Shown: positions 8,021 through 18,814, counted from the first letter of the stretch. The stretch is DNA of 64,000 nucleotides from Thermospira aquatica (GCF_023525255.1 NZ_CP073355.1:1240001-1304000), one strand, 5' to 3'. Translations and numbers: made by a program. Notes: generated by a model from the sequence alone, not told the origin.

Positions 8021-10099
8021 ATGGCCACAGAAAAGATTTATCCACTCGAAAAAGTACGAAACATTGGTATTGCGGCCCATATTGACGCGGGTAAGACGAC
8101 CACAACGGAACGTATTCTCTACTATACCGGAAAAACCCACAAGGTTGGTGAGGTACATGATGGCGCTGCTGAGATGGACTGGATGATTCAGGAAAAAGAG
8201 CGTGGTATTACGATTACGAGTGCAGCGACCACCTGTTTTTGGAAAGATATCAAGATCAATATTATTGATACACCTGGACACGTTGATTTTACCGCTGAAG
8301 TGGAGCGTTCTCTCCGTGTCCTTGATGGGGCTGTAGCTATTTTTGATGCCGGAGAGGGTGTGGAACCTCAGTCTGAGACTGTCTGGCGCCAGGCAGACAA
8401 ATATAACGTGCCCCGTATCGCTTTTGTGAACAAGATGGATAAAGTGGGCGCTGATTTTTACATGTGCGTTGAATCAATGCACAAGAAATTAGGGGTAAAG
8501 GCTTTACCTCTGCAGGTACCTCTTGGTTCGGAGTCAAGTTTTGTTGGGGTTATCGATGTCATTGAGGAAAAGGCATACGATTGGACCAATGATGATCAGG
8601 AGGGTATGAAATACGAGATAAAGCCGGTTCCTGAAGAATACAAAGATAAAGTAAAAGAATTTCGTCATAATATCGTCGAGACCGTGTGTGAATCAGATGA
8701 CATTTTGCTTGAGAAATATCTTGGTGGCGAAGAGCTTACAGTTGAGGAGATTAAAACAGGCTTGCGTAAACTGGTGATTCAGTCTAAGGTCTTCCCCGTC
8801 TTATGTGGAAGTTCTCTGAAGAACAAAGGTGTTCAGCTTATGTTGGATGCGATTAAGGATTATTTGCCTTCACCGCTTGATATAGCAGCTGTGAAAGGTA
8901 CTGATCCGGCTACCGGGAACGAGGTTGTCTGTAAGACTGTAGATACCGAGCCTTTTGTCGGTCTCGCTTTTAAGGTTATGGTGGATCCCTTTGTAGGAAA
9001 GCTTGTTTTTGTCAGAGTGTATTCTGGTAAGCTTGAAAAGGGAAGTTATGTATACAACGCAACCAAGGGAGTTAAAGAACGCGTAGCGCGACTTTTGCGA
9101 ATGCATGCGAACAAACGAGAAGAGATTGACTTTGTTGCAGCTGGTGATATTGTTGCGGTTGTAGGACTGAAAGATACGGTGACAGGGGATACGATTTGTG
9201 CGGAAGAACGCAAGGTTGTTCTCGAGTCTATTGATTTTCCTGAACCGGTGATTAATGTGGCTATTGAACCCAAGAGCAAAGACGATATCGATAAAATGAA
9301 TGATGTTCTCCGAAAACTTCAAGAAGAGGATCCTACTTTCCGTGTGAAGACGGACGAGGAGACAGGGCAAACACTCATTTATGGTATGGGAGAGCTTCAT
9401 CTTGAGATTATCGTTGATCGTATGCTTCGTGAATTTAAGGTTCAGGCAAATGTTGGTAAACCTCAGGTTGCCTATCGTGAAACGATTCGAAAAAGCTCAA
9501 AGGTGGAGAGTAAATACATCCGTCAAAGTGGTGGTAAGGGACAATACGGTCATGTGATTATGGAGATTGAGCCTCTCCCTGAAGGAGCTGGTTTTGAATT
9601 TGTTGACAAAGTAGTTGGTGGACGTATTCCCAAAGAATTTATTCCTGCTATCCAAAAGGGTGTAGAAGAAGCCATGAATAATGGTGTTATTGGTGGTTAC
9701 CCCGTCGTGGATGTTCGCGTGAATGTTCTGGATGGAAGCTATCATGAGGTTGACTCTTCGGAAATGGCTTTCAAGATTGCTGCTTCCAAGGGATTTAAAG
9801 ATGCTATGGCTCAAGCAGACCCTGTGCTTCTTGAGCCGATCATGAGGGTGGACGTGATTGTTCCTGAGGATTATCTGGGCGATGTGATTGGCGATTTGAG
9901 CTCGAGACGCGCGAAGATTGAGGGTATGGAGCAAAAAGGTAATGCGCGAGTGGTCACAGCAAAAGTCCCTCTGGGTGAGATGTTTGGGTATGCCACAACG
10001 CTACGTTCGCTTTCACAGGGACGCGCGAATTATTCGATGGTATTTTCTAATTATGCTGAAGTGCCCAAAGCCAATTGGGATGCTATCTTGAAAAAGTAG
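8021..10099 (+). CDS. fusA: Elongation factor G
   Basis: This translational GTPase drives translocation and ribosome recycling. It has the G1 motif [19 protein letters not shown], switch [21 protein letters not shown] and [10 protein letters not shown] (G4). Domain IV and C-terminal signatures follow: [18 protein letters not shown] and a [20 protein letters not shown] tail. 692 residues, full length. It follows rpsG by 9 nt with AAGGAGAGG before its ATG, the classical str order. Confidence 0.97.
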   Translation: MATEKIYPLEKVRNIGIAAHIDAGKTTTTERILYYTGKTHKVGEVHDGAAEMDWMIQEKERGITITSAATTCFWKDIKINIIDTPGHVDFTAEVERSLRVLDGAVAIFDAGEGVEPQSETVWRQADKYNVPRIAFVNKMDKVGADFYMCVESMHKKLGVKALPLQVPLGSESSFVGVIDVIEEKAYDWTNDDQEGMKYEIKPVPEEYKDKVKEFRHNIVETVCESDDILLEKYLGGEELTVEEIKTGLRKLVIQSKVFPVLCGSSLKNKGVQLMLDAIKDYLPSPLDIAAVKGTDPATGNEVVCKTVDTEPFVGLAFKVMVDPFVGKLVFVRVYSGKLEKGSYVYNATKGVKERVARLLRMHANKREEIDFVAAGDIVAVVGLKDTVTGDTICAEERKVVLESIDFPEPVINVAIEPKSKDDIDKMNDVLRKLQEEDPTFRVKTDEETGQTLIYGMGELHLEIIVDRMLREFKVQANVGKPQVAYRETIRKSSKVESKYIRQSGGKGQYGHVIMEIEPLPEGAGFEFVDKVVGGRIPKEFIPAIQKGVEEAMNNGVIGGYPVVDVRVNVLDGSYHEVDSSEMAFKIAASKGFKDAMAQADPVLLEPIMRVDVIVPEDYLGDVIGDLSSRRAKIEGMEQKGNARVVTAKVPLGEMFGYATTLRSLSQGRANYSMVFSNYAEVPKANWDAILKK

Positions 10100-10120
10100 A
10101 ATAACCAAAAGGAGGATAAA

Positions 10121-11326
10121 ATGGCTGAAGGTAAGTTTGAGAGAACAAAGCCGCATTTAAATGTAGGTACTATTGGTCACGTAGACCATGGTAAAACAAC
10201 ATTGACGGCAGCGATTACAAAGTATCTTGCTCTTCAGGGGAAGGCAAAACTTCGAAGGTATGATGAAATTGATAATGCTCCTGAAGAAAAGTCTCGTGGT
10301 ATTACCATTAATACGGCTCACGTTGAGTATGAGACAGACAAACGTCACTATGCTCACGTAGACTGTCCTGGTCACGCTGACTACATTAAGAACATGATCA
10401 CTGGTGCAGCTCAGATGGACGGTGCTATTCTTGTGGTGGCTGCTACTGACGGTGTGATGCCTCAGACTCGTGAGCACGTACTTCTGGCTCGTCAGGTGAA
10501 CGTGCCTTCTATCGTGGTCTTCTTGAACAAGGTTGACCAGATTGCAAAAGGTGATGAAGAGTTGATCGACATCGTGGAAATGGATATCCGCGAGCTTCTC
10601 AACTCGTATCAGTTCCCTGGTGATGAGATTCCTATCATCCGTGGTTCGGCTCTCCTTGCGAATGAGTCAACTTCTACTGATCCAAACGCTCCTGAGTATG
10701 CTTGTATCAAGGAACTTACCGAGGCTTTGGATAACTACTTCAAGGAACCCGAGAGAGAGCTTGACAAGCCTTTCCTCATGCCTATTGAAGATATCTTCTC
10801 CATCACCGGACGTGGTACCGTGGCAACGGGAAGAATTGAACGTGGAAAAATAAAGGTTGGTGAAGAAGTAGAGATCGTAGGTTACAAGGAAACCAGAAAG
10901 ACAACGGTTACCGGTGTAGAAATGTTCCGCAAGCTTCTCGATGAAGGTTTGGCTGGTGATAACGTAGGTCTTCTTCTCCGCGGTGTAGAAAAAGACGAAA
11001 TTCGCCGTGGTATGGTGCTTGCTAAGCCCGGTGCTATTACCCCTCATAAGAAGTTTGAAGCAGAAGTGTACGTGCTTAAGAAAGAAGAGGGTGGCCGAAG
11101 CACACCTTTCCATGTTGGGTATCGTCCTCAGTTTTATATCAGAACAGCTGATGTGACGGGTACTATTGCAGCTATTAAAGGAGCTGATCTCGTGATGCCA
11201 GGTGATAATGTGAATATGACCATTGAGCTCATTGTAAACGTGGCTATCGAGAAGGGTATGCGTTTTGCTATCCGAGAGGGTGGTAGAACGGTTGGTGCTG
11301 GTGTAGTGACAAACATCATCGAATAA
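10121..11326 (+). CDS. tuf: Elongation factor Tu
   Basis: EF-Tu delivers aminoacyl-tRNA to the ribosome. GTPase motifs: GHVDHGKTT, the switch with [38 protein letters not shown] and NKVDQI. Domain 2 [18 protein letters not shown] is present. In domain 3 the usual R-H-[TK]-PFF-x-GYRPQFY reads [22 protein letters not shown]-like, with Ser and His at positions that are nearly invariant His and Phe elsewhere. 401 residues, slightly long. Start after AAGGAGGAT; 21 nt after fusA. Confidence 0.97.
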   Translation: MAEGKFERTKPHLNVGTIGHVDHGKTTLTAAITKYLALQGKAKLRRYDEIDNAPEEKSRGITINTAHVEYETDKRHYAHVDCPGHADYIKNMITGAAQMDGAILVVAATDGVMPQTREHVLLARQVNVPSIVVFLNKVDQIAKGDEELIDIVEMDIRELLNSYQFPGDEIPIIRGSALLANESTSTDPNAPEYACIKELTEALDNYFKEPERELDKPFLMPIEDIFSITGRGTVATGRIERGKIKVGEEVEIVGYKETRKTTVTGVEMFRKLLDEGLAGDNVGLLLRGVEKDEIRRGMVLAKPGAITPHKKFEAEVYVLKKEEGGRSTPFHVGYRPQFYIRTADVTGTIAAIKGADLVMPGDNVNMTIELIVNVAIEKGMRFAIREGGRTVGAGVVTNIIE

Positions 11327-11343
11327 AGTCAAGTGAGGCGAAT

Positions 11344-11646
11344 GTGAGCAGGATTAGGATCAGACTGAAGGCATATGATGCCGCGCTGATTGATCGATCC
11401 GCCAGGATGATTGTTGAAACCGTGAAAAGTAAAGGTGGAAGGGTATCGGGACCGATACCCCTTCCTACCCGTATACGCAAGTACACGGTTCTTCGATCAC
11501 CACATGTGGACAAGGATTCTCGAGAGCAGTTTGAGATCCGGCTCCACAAGCGCTTGGTTGATATTCTTGCCCCTTCTGCAGAGTTGATTGGAGCGCTCTC
11601 TGAGCTTCAGCTTCCTGCAGGTGTGGAGATTGAGATCAAGCAGTAG
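11344..11646 (+). CDS. rpsJ: 30S ribosomal protein S10
   Basis: S10 of the 30S head, also NusE in antitermination. [47 protein letters not shown] and HKRLVDIL are family-typical. The start is GTG 11344 inside ATGTGA (an ATG one base earlier is immediately stopped), after GTGAGGCG. 100 residues. Confidence 0.95.
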   Translation: MSRIRIRLKAYDAALIDRSARMIVETVKSKGGRVSGPIPLPTRIRKYTVLRSPHVDKDSREQFEIRLHKRLVDILAPSAELIGALSELQLPAGVEIEIKQ

Positions 11647-11668
11647 GCGGTTTTTGGCGCACACGGAA

Positions 11669-11742
11669 GCGCTTTTGGTGAAAGCGCAAGAGATTCGATT
11701 ATTATGGATAAGCAGGGCCATCTTATAAAGAGGGGATGGCCT
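11669..11742 (+). promoter_or_regulatory. Candidate structured leader between rpsJ and rplC
   Basis: The 121-nt rpsJ-rplC gap is the longest within the cluster. It holds two hairpins: GCGCTTT/AAAGCGC (11669-11687) and GGGCCATC/GATGGCCT (11715-11742, one G-T pair). Neither has a T tract, so a terminator is unlikely. Position before the L3-L4 genes suggests an autoregulatory r-protein leader. That is inference. Confidence 0.45.
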
Positions 11743-11767
11743 TACACTATAAGATAGGTGGAGTAAT

Positions 11768-12349
11768 ATGAAAGCAAAAAAGGTCGGTATTATTGGGCGC
11801 AAGCTGGGTATGACACAGATGTATGTTGATGGTCAGCTTGTCGGCGTAACAGTCGTGGACTTTTCCGACATGATTCTGATAGGTACCCGAACACAGGAGA
11901 AAAATGGCTATGTGGCAGCCATTCTTGGGTATGATTTTAAGGATTTTGAGCCACGCTATATTCGGGAGGTTCGTCTGGAAAATCCCGCCATCTATGAAGA
12001 TGGTCAATTTCTTCAGGCTTTACAGGAAATCAAAAGCGTGGATGTGTTCGGTGTAATGAAGGGTCGTGGTTTTGCGGGAGTGATGAAGCGCCATGGCTTC
12101 CATGGAGGTCCTGCTTCTCATGGTGCTAAACACTGGCATAGGAGACCAGGATCGATTGGTGGACATACCTTCCCTGCAAAAGTCTGGAAAGGGAAAAAGA
12201 TGGCTGGCCATTATGGGAATGCCAATGTGGCTGTGCTCCATCAGCAGCTGGTAAAAGTGGATACAGAGAAGAGGCTTCTCTATATTAAAGGAGCTATTCC
12301 CGGATCCAGGAACAGCTACGTGATGGTCAGAGATTCGGTAAAGGAGTAA
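11768..12349 (+). CDS. rplC: 50S ribosomal protein L3
   Basis: L3 lies near the peptidyl-transferase centre. GIIGRKLGMTQMYVDG, the loop HGFHGGPASHGAKHWHRRPG and IGGHTFPAKVWKGKKMAGHYG are characteristic. 193 residues, slightly shorter than the usual ~205-210. Start after AGGTGGAG. Confidence 0.96.
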   Translation: MKAKKVGIIGRKLGMTQMYVDGQLVGVTVVDFSDMILIGTRTQEKNGYVAAILGYDFKDFEPRYIREVRLENPAIYEDGQFLQALQEIKSVDVFGVMKGRGFAGVMKRHGFHGGPASHGAKHWHRRPGSIGGHTFPAKVWKGKKMAGHYGNANVAVLHQQLVKVDTEKRLLYIKGAIPGSRNSYVMVRDSVKE

Positions 12350-12353
12350 AGCA

Positions 12354-12995
12354 ATGAAGCTGGATGTGTTTCAGGGCAATACGAAGAGTGGTTCTCTGGA
12401 AGTAAAATTGGCGGTAACGGACAAGGTTGAGGCTACTTCTGAGCATACGATTTATCAGGCTGTTGTTGTTCGTCTGGCAAATGAGAGACAGGGAACACTC
12501 TCGACATTGACAAAATCTGAGGTTCGTGGTGGAGGAAAGAAACCATGGCGTCAGAAAGGTCTGGGACGTGCCCGCGCAGGTTCTATTCGTTCTCCTCTCT
12601 GGCGAGGTGGTGGTGTTACGTTTGGACCGAAACCTCGAGATTTTTCTTTGAAGATCAACCAGAAGATGAAAACAAAGGCTTACATTTCTGTGTTCTCAAA
12701 AATGAATGAGCTTGGGCGGTTGAAGGTAATTACAGGGTTTAGCTATAACGAGATGAAAACCAAAGCCTTTTTAAAGGCGTTTTCTGCTTATTGTGTTGAT
12801 CCTGCTGAAAAGATGGTTATCATCACAGAGGCTAAAAACCCCGCTCTGTACCTCTCAACACGAAATCTCCCCAATGTAACTGTAATGTATGTAGATCAGA
12901 TGGATATTTTGCCCCTTGTGTATGCTGATAGGATCTACATAACCGATAAGGCCTTGACGCTTCTTGATGAGCGTTATGCCAAGATTTTTGGATAA
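12354..12995 (+). CDS. rplD: 50S ribosomal protein L4
   Basis: L4 lines the exit tunnel and in some bacteria represses its own operon. The tunnel loop GGGKKPWRQKGLGRARAGSI is followed by SPLWRGGGVTFGPKPRD. 213 residues, 4 nt after rplC. Confidence 0.96.
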   Translation: MKLDVFQGNTKSGSLEVKLAVTDKVEATSEHTIYQAVVVRLANERQGTLSTLTKSEVRGGGKKPWRQKGLGRARAGSIRSPLWRGGGVTFGPKPRDFSLKINQKMKTKAYISVFSKMNELGRLKVITGFSYNEMKTKAFLKAFSAYCVDPAEKMVIITEAKNPALYLSTRNLPNVTVMYVDQMDILPLVYADRIYITDKALTLLDERYAKIFG

Positions 12996-13007
12996 TGGGG
13001 TATGCGT

Positions 13008-13292
13008 ATGACAGAACCAGCTATGATTCTGTTGGCACCGGTAATTACTGAGAAGAGCAGCATGCTTAAAGAACAGAAAAAGTATGTTTTTGAAGTGTCT
13101 ATGGATGCCAACAAGATTGAGATCGCAAGGGCAGTAGAAGCTCTTTACAAAGGTGTTAAGGTGGCAAAGGTGAATATCACCCGGGTTCATCCGAAATGGA
13201 AGAGAATCCGTATGCAATCAGGGTTAACCAAATGGCGGAAAAAAGCCGTGGTGACTCTTGAAAAAGGTGAGATCGACTTTTTTAAGGCGTAA
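13008..13292 (+). CDS. rplW: 50S ribosomal protein L23
   Basis: L23 is the docking site at the tunnel exit for SRP and trigger factor. LLAPVITEKSSMLKEQKKYVFEV and KGVKVAKVNITRVHPKWKR are typical. Two ATGs (13002, 13008) are possible; 13008 has better spacing from the GGGG element. 94 residues from there. Confidence 0.93.
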   Translation: MTEPAMILLAPVITEKSSMLKEQKKYVFEVSMDANKIEIARAVEALYKGVKVAKVNITRVHPKWKRIRMQSGLTKWRKKAVVTLEKGEIDFFKA

Positions 13293-13315
13293 AAATTGAA
13301 GCGTGAGGGAAAACT

Positions 13316-14146
13316 ATGGGATTAAAGAGATTTAAGCCAGTAACTCCCGGACTTCGACACCGGGTAAGTTATGACTACAGTGAGATCACCAAATCAGAAC
13401 CCGAGAAGACACTGATTGGTGGTACAAAGCGGGGACGCGGAGACGGTCGTAACAGTCAGGGCCGTATCACAGCGGAACATCGAGGCGGTGGAAACAAGAG
13501 ATTTTATCGTATCATTGATTTCAAGCGCGATAAATGGAATGTTCCCGCTAAAGTGGTGGCTATCGAGTATGATCCAAACAGAACAGCTCGTATAGCTTTA
13601 TTACATTATGTTGATGGGGAAAAACGCTATATTCTCGCCCCCAAGGATTTAAAAGTTGGTGATTTTGTCGAGAGTGGTGAAAACGTCGAAATCAAGCCAG
13701 GGAATGCTCTTCCTTTGAAGAATATTCCTGTCGGTACACTGATTCACAATGTGGAGCTCAAGCCTGGGAAGGGTGGACAGCTCGCTCGTTCTGGCGGATC
13801 GTATGCGAAGCTGGACGGACGGGAAGGAAAGTACGCCATTCTTCGCCTGCCTTCAGGAGAAATCCGCATGGTGCTTCAGGTATGTATGGCTACGATTGGA
13901 GAGGTTTCCAACTCTGACCGTATTAATATCGTCCTTGGTAAAGCTGGGCACTCTCGGCATCTGGGTATTCGTCCGACCGTTCGTGGTACAGCCATGAACG
14001 CTGTTGATCACCCACATGGTGGTGGACGTGGTAAGCAGAAGGGTTATCCAACCCCTGTAAGCCGTACAAATGTGCCAGCCAAGGGCTACAAGACGCGCAA
14101 GAAGAACAAGTATACCAACCAGTATATCTTGTCGCGTAAGAAATAA
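13316..14146 (+). CDS. rplB: 50S ribosomal protein L2
   Basis: L2 is needed for subunit joining and peptidyl transfer. [57 protein letters not shown] and the C-terminal [17 protein letters not shown] are all conserved. 276 residues, full length. Confidence 0.97.
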   Translation: MGLKRFKPVTPGLRHRVSYDYSEITKSEPEKTLIGGTKRGRGDGRNSQGRITAEHRGGGNKRFYRIIDFKRDKWNVPAKVVAIEYDPNRTARIALLHYVDGEKRYILAPKDLKVGDFVESGENVEIKPGNALPLKNIPVGTLIHNVELKPGKGGQLARSGGSYAKLDGREGKYAILRLPSGEIRMVLQVCMATIGEVSNSDRINIVLGKAGHSRHLGIRPTVRGTAMNAVDHPHGGGRGKQKGYPTPVSRTNVPAKGYKTRKKNKYTNQYILSRKK

Positions 14147-14160
14147 CGAGAGGTGAGACT

Positions 14161-14430
14161 ATGAGTCGTTCGGTAAAGAAAGGACCTTATGTAGATGCGA
14201 AGCTGTACAAGAAGGTAATAGCGATGCAGAATGCATCAGAAAAACAGCCGATCAAAACCTGGTCAAGACGCTCAACGATTATTCCCGAGATGATTGGCTT
14301 GACAATTCAGGTATATAATGGTAAAATATTTGTCCCGGTTTATATCAACGAGAATATGGTCGGGCATAAGCTTGGTGAGTTTGCTCCGACACGTATTTTC
14401 CGTGGACACGCCGGGACGAAGAAAGCCTAA
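14161..14430 (+). CDS. rpsS: 30S ribosomal protein S19
   Basis: S19 of the 30S head, partner of S13. [36 protein letters not shown] and [17 protein letters not shown] are diagnostic. 89 residues. Confidence 0.97.
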   Translation: MSRSVKKGPYVDAKLYKKVIAMQNASEKQPIKTWSRRSTIIPEMIGLTIQVYNGKIFVPVYINENMVGHKLGEFAPTRIFRGHAGTKKA

Positions 14431-14444
14431 TATGGAGTAAGACG

Positions 14445-14783
14445 ATGAATGCAGTAGCACGAGCGCGCTATTTGCGCATTTCTCCGCTGAAGTTGCGTAA
14501 GGTGATAAAGATTTTGAAAGGCAAAGAGCTTCAGGAAGCTATGGATATGATGAAACTGCTCCCTCACAAGGGCGCAAAAATGGTGTACAAAGTACTCCAT
14601 GCTGCAAAGGCAAACTTCATTAGCCGTTATCCTGATGCTCGTGGTTCGGTGTTGGTGATTGACCGTATTTTTGTGGATGAGGCTGGTGCTTTTAAGCGTG
14701 TTATGCCTCGGGCACGTGGTCGAGCTGATATCATTCACAGAAGAATGTCTCACCTGACTGTCGTTGTGAAGGTCATGGAATAA
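14445..14783 (+). CDS. rplV: 50S ribosomal protein L22
   Basis: L22 lines the exit tunnel. ARYLRISPLKLRKVIKILKG and the C-terminal RVMPRARGRADIIHRRMSHL hairpin region are conserved. 112 residues. Confidence 0.96.
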   Translation: MNAVARARYLRISPLKLRKVIKILKGKELQEAMDMMKLLPHKGAKMVYKVLHAAKANFISRYPDARGSVLVIDRIFVDEAGAFKRVMPRARGRADIIHRRMSHLTVVVKVME

Positions 14784-14800
14784 GTGAAAGAGGTGATGCT

Positions 14801-15451
14801 ATGGGACAGAAAGTAAATCCTAATGGACTGCGTTTAGGGATTAGTCGTGGCTGGGATTCTGTATGGTATAGCGAGAGAAACTATGCAGAAAATGTACTCG
14901 AGGATCACAAGATTCGAACGTATCTGCGCAAGAACTATGGCTCTGCCTTTATCTCCCATGTTGAGATAGTGCGTTTTAGCGATCAGGTTCGGGTAACGAT
15001 ACATGCTGCTCGTCCGGGTTCTATTATCGGCAAGAAGGGAGCAGAGATTGAGATTATTACCAAAGAACTTCAGAAATTGGTGAAAGAGGGTCGAAGGGTC
15101 TCTGTTTCCGTAAAGGAGATTAAGGTTCCCGAGCTGGATGCCAGTGTGGTTGGACAGGATATTGCTCGTCAGATTGAGCGGCGTACCAGCTACAAAAGAG
15201 CCATCAAACAGGCTATCCGTAATGCCATGAAAAGTGGTGCAAAGGGTATTAAGGTGAGAATTTCCGGTCGTTTGAATGGCGCGGAGATTGCTCGTACCGA
15301 AGAGTTCAAAGAGGGCCGACTACCTCTTTCTACCTTGAAGGCTGATATTGACTACTGTGTTTCTGAAGCGTATACTGAAATGGGTGCAATTGGCATCAAG
15401 GTGTGGATCTATAGAGACAGTCGAGATACTGTTGAGAAAAGGAGACGCTAA
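14801..15451 (+). CDS. rpsC: 30S ribosomal protein S3
   Basis: S3 is a KH-domain protein at the mRNA entry site. [20 protein letters not shown], the KH loop [20 protein letters not shown] and [20 protein letters not shown] are conserved. 216 residues. The stop overlaps the rplP start by 1 nt (TAATG). Confidence 0.97.
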   Translation: MGQKVNPNGLRLGISRGWDSVWYSERNYAENVLEDHKIRTYLRKNYGSAFISHVEIVRFSDQVRVTIHAARPGSIIGKKGAEIEIITKELQKLVKEGRRVSVSVKEIKVPELDASVVGQDIARQIERRTSYKRAIKQAIRNAMKSGAKGIKVRISGRLNGAEIARTEEFKEGRLPLSTLKADIDYCVSEAYTEMGAIGIKVWIYRDSRDTVEKRRR

Positions 15452-15864
15452 TGCTTTTCCCAAGTAGAACAAAGTATCGTAAACAACAACGCGGGACCAT
15501 GAAGGGACTCGCACATAAAGGAGAGCTCATTTCCTTCGGTGATTATGGAATGATTGCTCTGGAAGCTGCCTGGATTACCGATCGGCAGATTGAGGCTATG
15601 CGTGTGGCTATAAGCCGAATGCTGGGCAAGTCTGGTAAGATGTGGATCCGGATCTTTCCTGATAAACCCTATACCAAAAAGGGTGAGGGAGTCCGTATGG
15701 GTAAAGGAAAAGGTATGCCTGATGGTTGGGTAGCTGTGGTGAAACCAGGTCGTGTTATTGCTGAAATTGCCGGGCTTTCTGAAGAAGAAGCAAAAGAAGC
15801 TTTTCGTCTTGCTTCTCATAAGCTACCTATTACCACCAAGTTTGTGAGTCGCGTGGATTCGTAA
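15451..15864 (+). CDS. rplP: 50S ribosomal protein L16
   Basis: L16 organises the A-site side of the 50[22 protein letters not shown], the [20 protein letters not shown] loop and [15 protein letters not shown] are typical. 137 residues. The coupled start overlaps the rpsC stop. Confidence 0.97.
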   Translation: MLFPSRTKYRKQQRGTMKGLAHKGELISFGDYGMIALEAAWITDRQIEAMRVAISRMLGKSGKMWIRIFPDKPYTKKGEGVRMGKGKGMPDGWVAVVKPGRVIAEIAGLSEEEAKEAFRLASHKLPITTKFVSRVDS

Positions 15865-15876
15865 TGGAGGTGGATG

Positions 15877-16092
15877 ATGGCTACAAAGAAGGTAAAAGAG
15901 CTTCGGCAGCTTAAGAAAGAAGAACTTCTTAAGCTTTTGGCAGATCTTCAACAAAAGCTTTTGCAGATACGTTTCCGTTCTCGGATTGAGAAGCCAACAA
16001 ATCCCATGGAGAAACGCAATATTCGCCGTGAGATTGCTGTGATTCATACAATTCTCCGAGAAATGGAAATGAAGCAGGCTAAGGAGAAATAA
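15877..16092 (+). CDS. rpmC: 50S ribosomal protein L29
   Basis: L29 lies at the tunnel exit next to L23. It is a helical protein with LKKEELLKLLADLQQKLLQIRF and NIRREIAVIHTILREME. The start is ATG 15877, 6 nt after GGAGG; the tandem ATG at 15874 is too close. Confidence 0.93.
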   Translation: MATKKVKELRQLKKEELLKLLADLQQKLLQIRFRSRIEKPTNPMEKRNIRREIAVIHTILREMEMKQAKEK

Positions 16093-16094
16093 CC

Positions 16095-16349
16095 ATGGAA
16101 CAGAAGACGACAAAAACCATTATTGGTAAAGTGGTCAGTGATAAGATGGATAAGACCCGCGTTGTGGCGGTTCAGAAACGAAAGACCCACGCTCAGTATG
16201 GGAAGCAGGTTCTCCGTGAGATGAAGGTATATGCTCACGATGAGGAGAATCGTTCTCATGTGGGTGATGTCGTGGAGCTTGAGTTTTCTCGTCCTCTTTC
16301 CAAGACAAAACGCTGGGTTGTGACCAAAGTTATTGAAAGCAGAGACTAA
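16095..16349 (+). CDS. rpsQ: 30S ribosomal protein S17
   Basis: S17 binds 16S rRNA early in assembly. GKVVSDKMDKTRVVAVQKRK, YAHDEENRSHVGDVVEL and RPLSKTKRWVV are conserved. 84 residues. Confidence 0.96.
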   Translation: MEQKTTKTIIGKVVSDKMDKTRVVAVQKRKTHAQYGKQVLREMKVYAHDEENRSHVGDVVELEFSRPLSKTKRWVVTKVIESRD

Positions 16350-16361
16350 GGGAGGCGTACT

Positions 16362-16730
16362 ATGGTTATGTTAGGAACAAGGCTCACCGTAGCTGATAAC
16401 TCCGGAGCAAAGGTTATTGAATGTTTTCATGTTGAGGGAAGTTCTCGGAGACGCTATGCATCGGTGGGAGATACTATTATTGCAAGTGTGAAGGTCGCTC
16501 TTCCAAACTCTGGAGTAAAGAAGGGAGAGGTGGTTCGCGCGGTTGTTGTTCGCACAACCAAAGAGCTTCGTCGTAAAGATGGTTCGACGATTCGCTTTGA
16601 TAGAAACTCTGCGGTTCTGATTAACAAACAGGGAGAACCCCGCGGAACCCGTATCTTTGGGCCGGTGGCTCGTGAGCTGAGGGATAAGAATTTCATGAAG
16701 ATTATTTCCCTGGCTCCAGAAGTATTTTAG
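16362..16730 (+). CDS. rplN: 50S ribosomal protein L14
   Basis: L14 forms an intersubunit bridge. [37 protein letters not shown] and [20 protein letters not shown] are diagnostic. 122 residues, standard. Confidence 0.97.
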   Translation: MVMLGTRLTVADNSGAKVIECFHVEGSSRRRYASVGDTIIASVKVALPNSGVKKGEVVRAVVVRTTKELRRKDGSTIRFDRNSAVLINKQGEPRGTRIFGPVARELRDKNFMKIISLAPEVF

Positions 16731-16739
16731 GAGAGGCTT

Positions 16740-17060
16740 ATGAAGATTCGAAAAGGTGATACGGTTGTAGTTATCGCTGGACGCGATAAAGGGAAAAAAT
16801 CCGAGGTTGTTCGTGTTGATCGCAAGGCTGACAAGGCTATTGTGAAGGGTATAAATATTGTGAAGAAAGCAGTACGTCGTTCACAAGAACATCCTGCGGG
16901 TGGTTTTGTTGAGGTGGAATCTTTTATCCATGCTTCTAACTTGATGCTCTTCTGTCCGAAGTGCAACAAGGGTGTACGTGTAAAGATGGTTATCGACAAA
17001 GACAAAAAATACCGCGTATGCAAGAAGTGTGGTTACAAATTTGAAGAGACGAGGAGTTAA
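16740..17060 (+). CDS. rplX: 50S ribosomal protein L24
   Basis: L24 is an assembly initiator. [20 protein letters not shown] (KOW motif), [20 protein letters not shown] and a Cys4 zinc-type end (CPKC...CKKC) that many bacterial L24s keep. 106 residues. Confidence 0.96.
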   Translation: MKIRKGDTVVVIAGRDKGKKSEVVRVDRKADKAIVKGINIVKKAVRRSQEHPAGGFVEVESFIHASNLMLFCPKCNKGVRVKMVIDKDKKYRVCKKCGYKFEETRS

Positions 17061-17062
17061 TC

Positions 17063-17662
17063 ATGGCAAAGGCAAAGACAGGTAACAAGCCGGCAGCTCC
17101 GCTCGCCAGTGGCTATGTTCCTCGCTTGAAAAAGCACTATCTTGAGGTAGTGCGGAAGCAACTTCAGGAACAGTACAAGTATACTTCTTCAATGCAGATA
17201 CCCAGATTGGAAAAGATTGTGATCAATGTGGGCGTTGGTAAAGATACCGTGCAGGACAAAGGGGCTATTGACCCTGTGGTAGATGAGATCACCCTTATTG
17301 CTGGGCAAAAAGCTGTAAAAACGTATGCAAGGGTGTCGATTTCTAACTTCCATCTTCGTGAAGGGATGCCTATTGGTGTGAAGGTTACGCTTCGTGGGGC
17401 AAGGATGTATGATTTTCTCGATAAGCTCGTGACGATTGCTTTGCCTCGTGTGAGAGACTTTAAGGGAGTTTCTACATCCAGCTTTGACGGGCGCGGTAAT
17501 TATACTATTGGACTTCGTGAACAGCTTGTTTTCCCTGAAATTGATTATGATAAGATTAAAAAGATTCGGGGTATGGATATTACTTTTGTGACGACAGCGA
17601 AGACAGATGATGAGGCATATCAGTTGCTTTCTTTGATGGGTATGCCTTTCAAGGAAAAGTAA
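17063..17662 (+). CDS. rplE: 50S ribosomal protein L5
   Basis: L5 binds 5S rRNA in the central protuberance. [39 protein letters not shown] and [20 protein letters not shown] are typical. 199 residues, ~20 longer at the N-terminus than most (extension [20 protein letters not shown]). Confidence 0.96.
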   Translation: MAKAKTGNKPAAPLASGYVPRLKKHYLEVVRKQLQEQYKYTSSMQIPRLEKIVINVGVGKDTVQDKGAIDPVVDEITLIAGQKAVKTYARVSISNFHLREGMPIGVKVTLRGARMYDFLDKLVTIALPRVRDFKGVSTSSFDGRGNYTIGLREQLVFPEIDYDKIKKIRGMDITFVTTAKTDDEAYQLLSLMGMPFKEK

Positions 17663-17674
17663 GGGAGGGAACGT

Positions 17675-17860
17675 ATGGCAAAGAAGTCCATGATTGCTAA
17701 GTGGAAAAAACCCAAGAAGTTTTCGGTAAGAGAATATAACCGCTGTAATATTTGTGGTCGTCCTCGAGCCTACATCAGAGATTTTGGTCTTTGCCGTCTC
17801 TGCTTCCGTAAGATGGCATCTGAAGGGCTTTTACCGGGCGTACGCAAATCCAGCTGGTAA
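17675..17860 (+). CDS. rpsN: 30S ribosomal protein S14, zinc type
   Basis: The 61-residue zinc-binding S14 form (rpsZ type) has [20 protein letters not shown], a CxxC-x12-CxxC zinc site, and ends LPGVRKSSW. Spacing 12 nt after rplE. Confidence 0.97.
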   Translation: MAKKSMIAKWKKPKKFSVREYNRCNICGRPRAYIRDFGLCRLCFRKMASEGLLPGVRKSSW

Positions 17861-17881
17861 AAACGAAGAGTGGAGAAAGCT

Positions 17882-18265
17882 ATGGATAGATTAGCGAATG
17901 CATTTACCAAGATTCGCAATGCTGTAGAAAGAAAGCATCCCGTGGTTACAGTTTCTAAGTCTGTGATGATGGGAGAGATTCTTTCTATTTTGAAAAGGGA
18001 AGGCTACATCACTGATTTCAGGGATGCTGAGACGGATAAATATGCCTATGAAATTCAACTGAAATACGTGGGCGGTAAGTCAGTGATTCAGGGAATCAAG
18101 CGTGTGAGTCGTTTGAGCCGTCGTGTGTATGTGAAAGCGGATGCTATTCCCTGCGTCTATAATAACTATGGTATTGCAATCCTCACAACCTCCAAGGGTG
18201 TTTTGACTGATAAGGAAGCGAGAAATCTTGGGGTAGGTGGTGAGGTGATCTGTTATGTTTGGTAA
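17882..18265 (+). CDS. rpsH: 30S ribosomal protein S8
   Basis: S8 is a primary 16S binder and translational repressor in the spc operon of E. coli. MDRLANAFTKIRNAVERKHP and the C-terminal YGIAILTTSKGVLTDKEARN fit. The ATG at 17882 is chosen over GTG 17870, which sits inside the likely ribosome binding site (GTGGAG). 127 residues. Confidence 0.95.
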   Translation: MDRLANAFTKIRNAVERKHPVVTVSKSVMMGEILSILKREGYITDFRDAETDKYAYEIQLKYVGGKSVIQGIKRVSRLSRRVYVKADAIPCVYNNYGIAILTTSKGVLTDKEARNLGVGGEVICYVW

Positions 18266-18274
18266 GGAGGGCGT

Positions 18275-18814
18275 ATGTCAAGACTAGCAAAAAAGCCGAT
18301 TGTATTGCCTTCCGGTGTGACTGTGAAGGTAGAGGTGGATACAGTTACTGTAGAGGGAAAGTTAGGAAAACTCACCCAAACGTATCTCCCTTATTATGTG
18401 TCTATTGAGGTAGTTGACGGCAAGGTTATGGTAAAGCCCAAAGAGGTATTTGGAGCGGCTGCCTACACTGGTCTGTATTGGGCAATAATTCGCAATATGG
18501 TGAAGGGAGTTTCTGAGGGATTTTCCAAACAGTTAACGATCCAGGGTCTCGGATACAAATGGGAGCTCAGAGGGACCAAACTGGTGTGTACGGTAGGTTT
18601 TTCTCATCCCGTTGAGTTTACTCCTCCTCAGGGTATTACTTTGGCCCTCGAGAACAATAATACTGTACTCAAGGTTTCTGGTATTGATAAACACCTTGTT
18701 GGGCAGGTTGCAGCGAATATTCGTGAGATTAAGCCCCCTGAACCCTACAAGGGCAAAGGTATCCGTTATGTGAACGAGCATGTGCGTATCAAAGAAGGGA
18801 AAACCGGTAAATAA
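18275..18814 (+). CDS. rplF: 50S ribosomal protein L6
   Basis: L6 lies near the factor-binding site. MSRLAKKPIVLPSGVTVKVE, LTIQGLGYKWELRGTKLVCT and the end PEPYKGKGIRYVNEHVRIKE are diagnostic. 179 residues. Confidence 0.97.
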   Translation: MSRLAKKPIVLPSGVTVKVEVDTVTVEGKLGKLTQTYLPYYVSIEVVDGKVMVKPKEVFGAAAYTGLYWAIIRNMVKGVSEGFSKQLTIQGLGYKWELRGTKLVCTVGFSHPVEFTPPQGITLALENNNTVLKVSGIDKHLVGQVAANIREIKPPEPYKGKGIRYVNEHVRIKEGKTGK

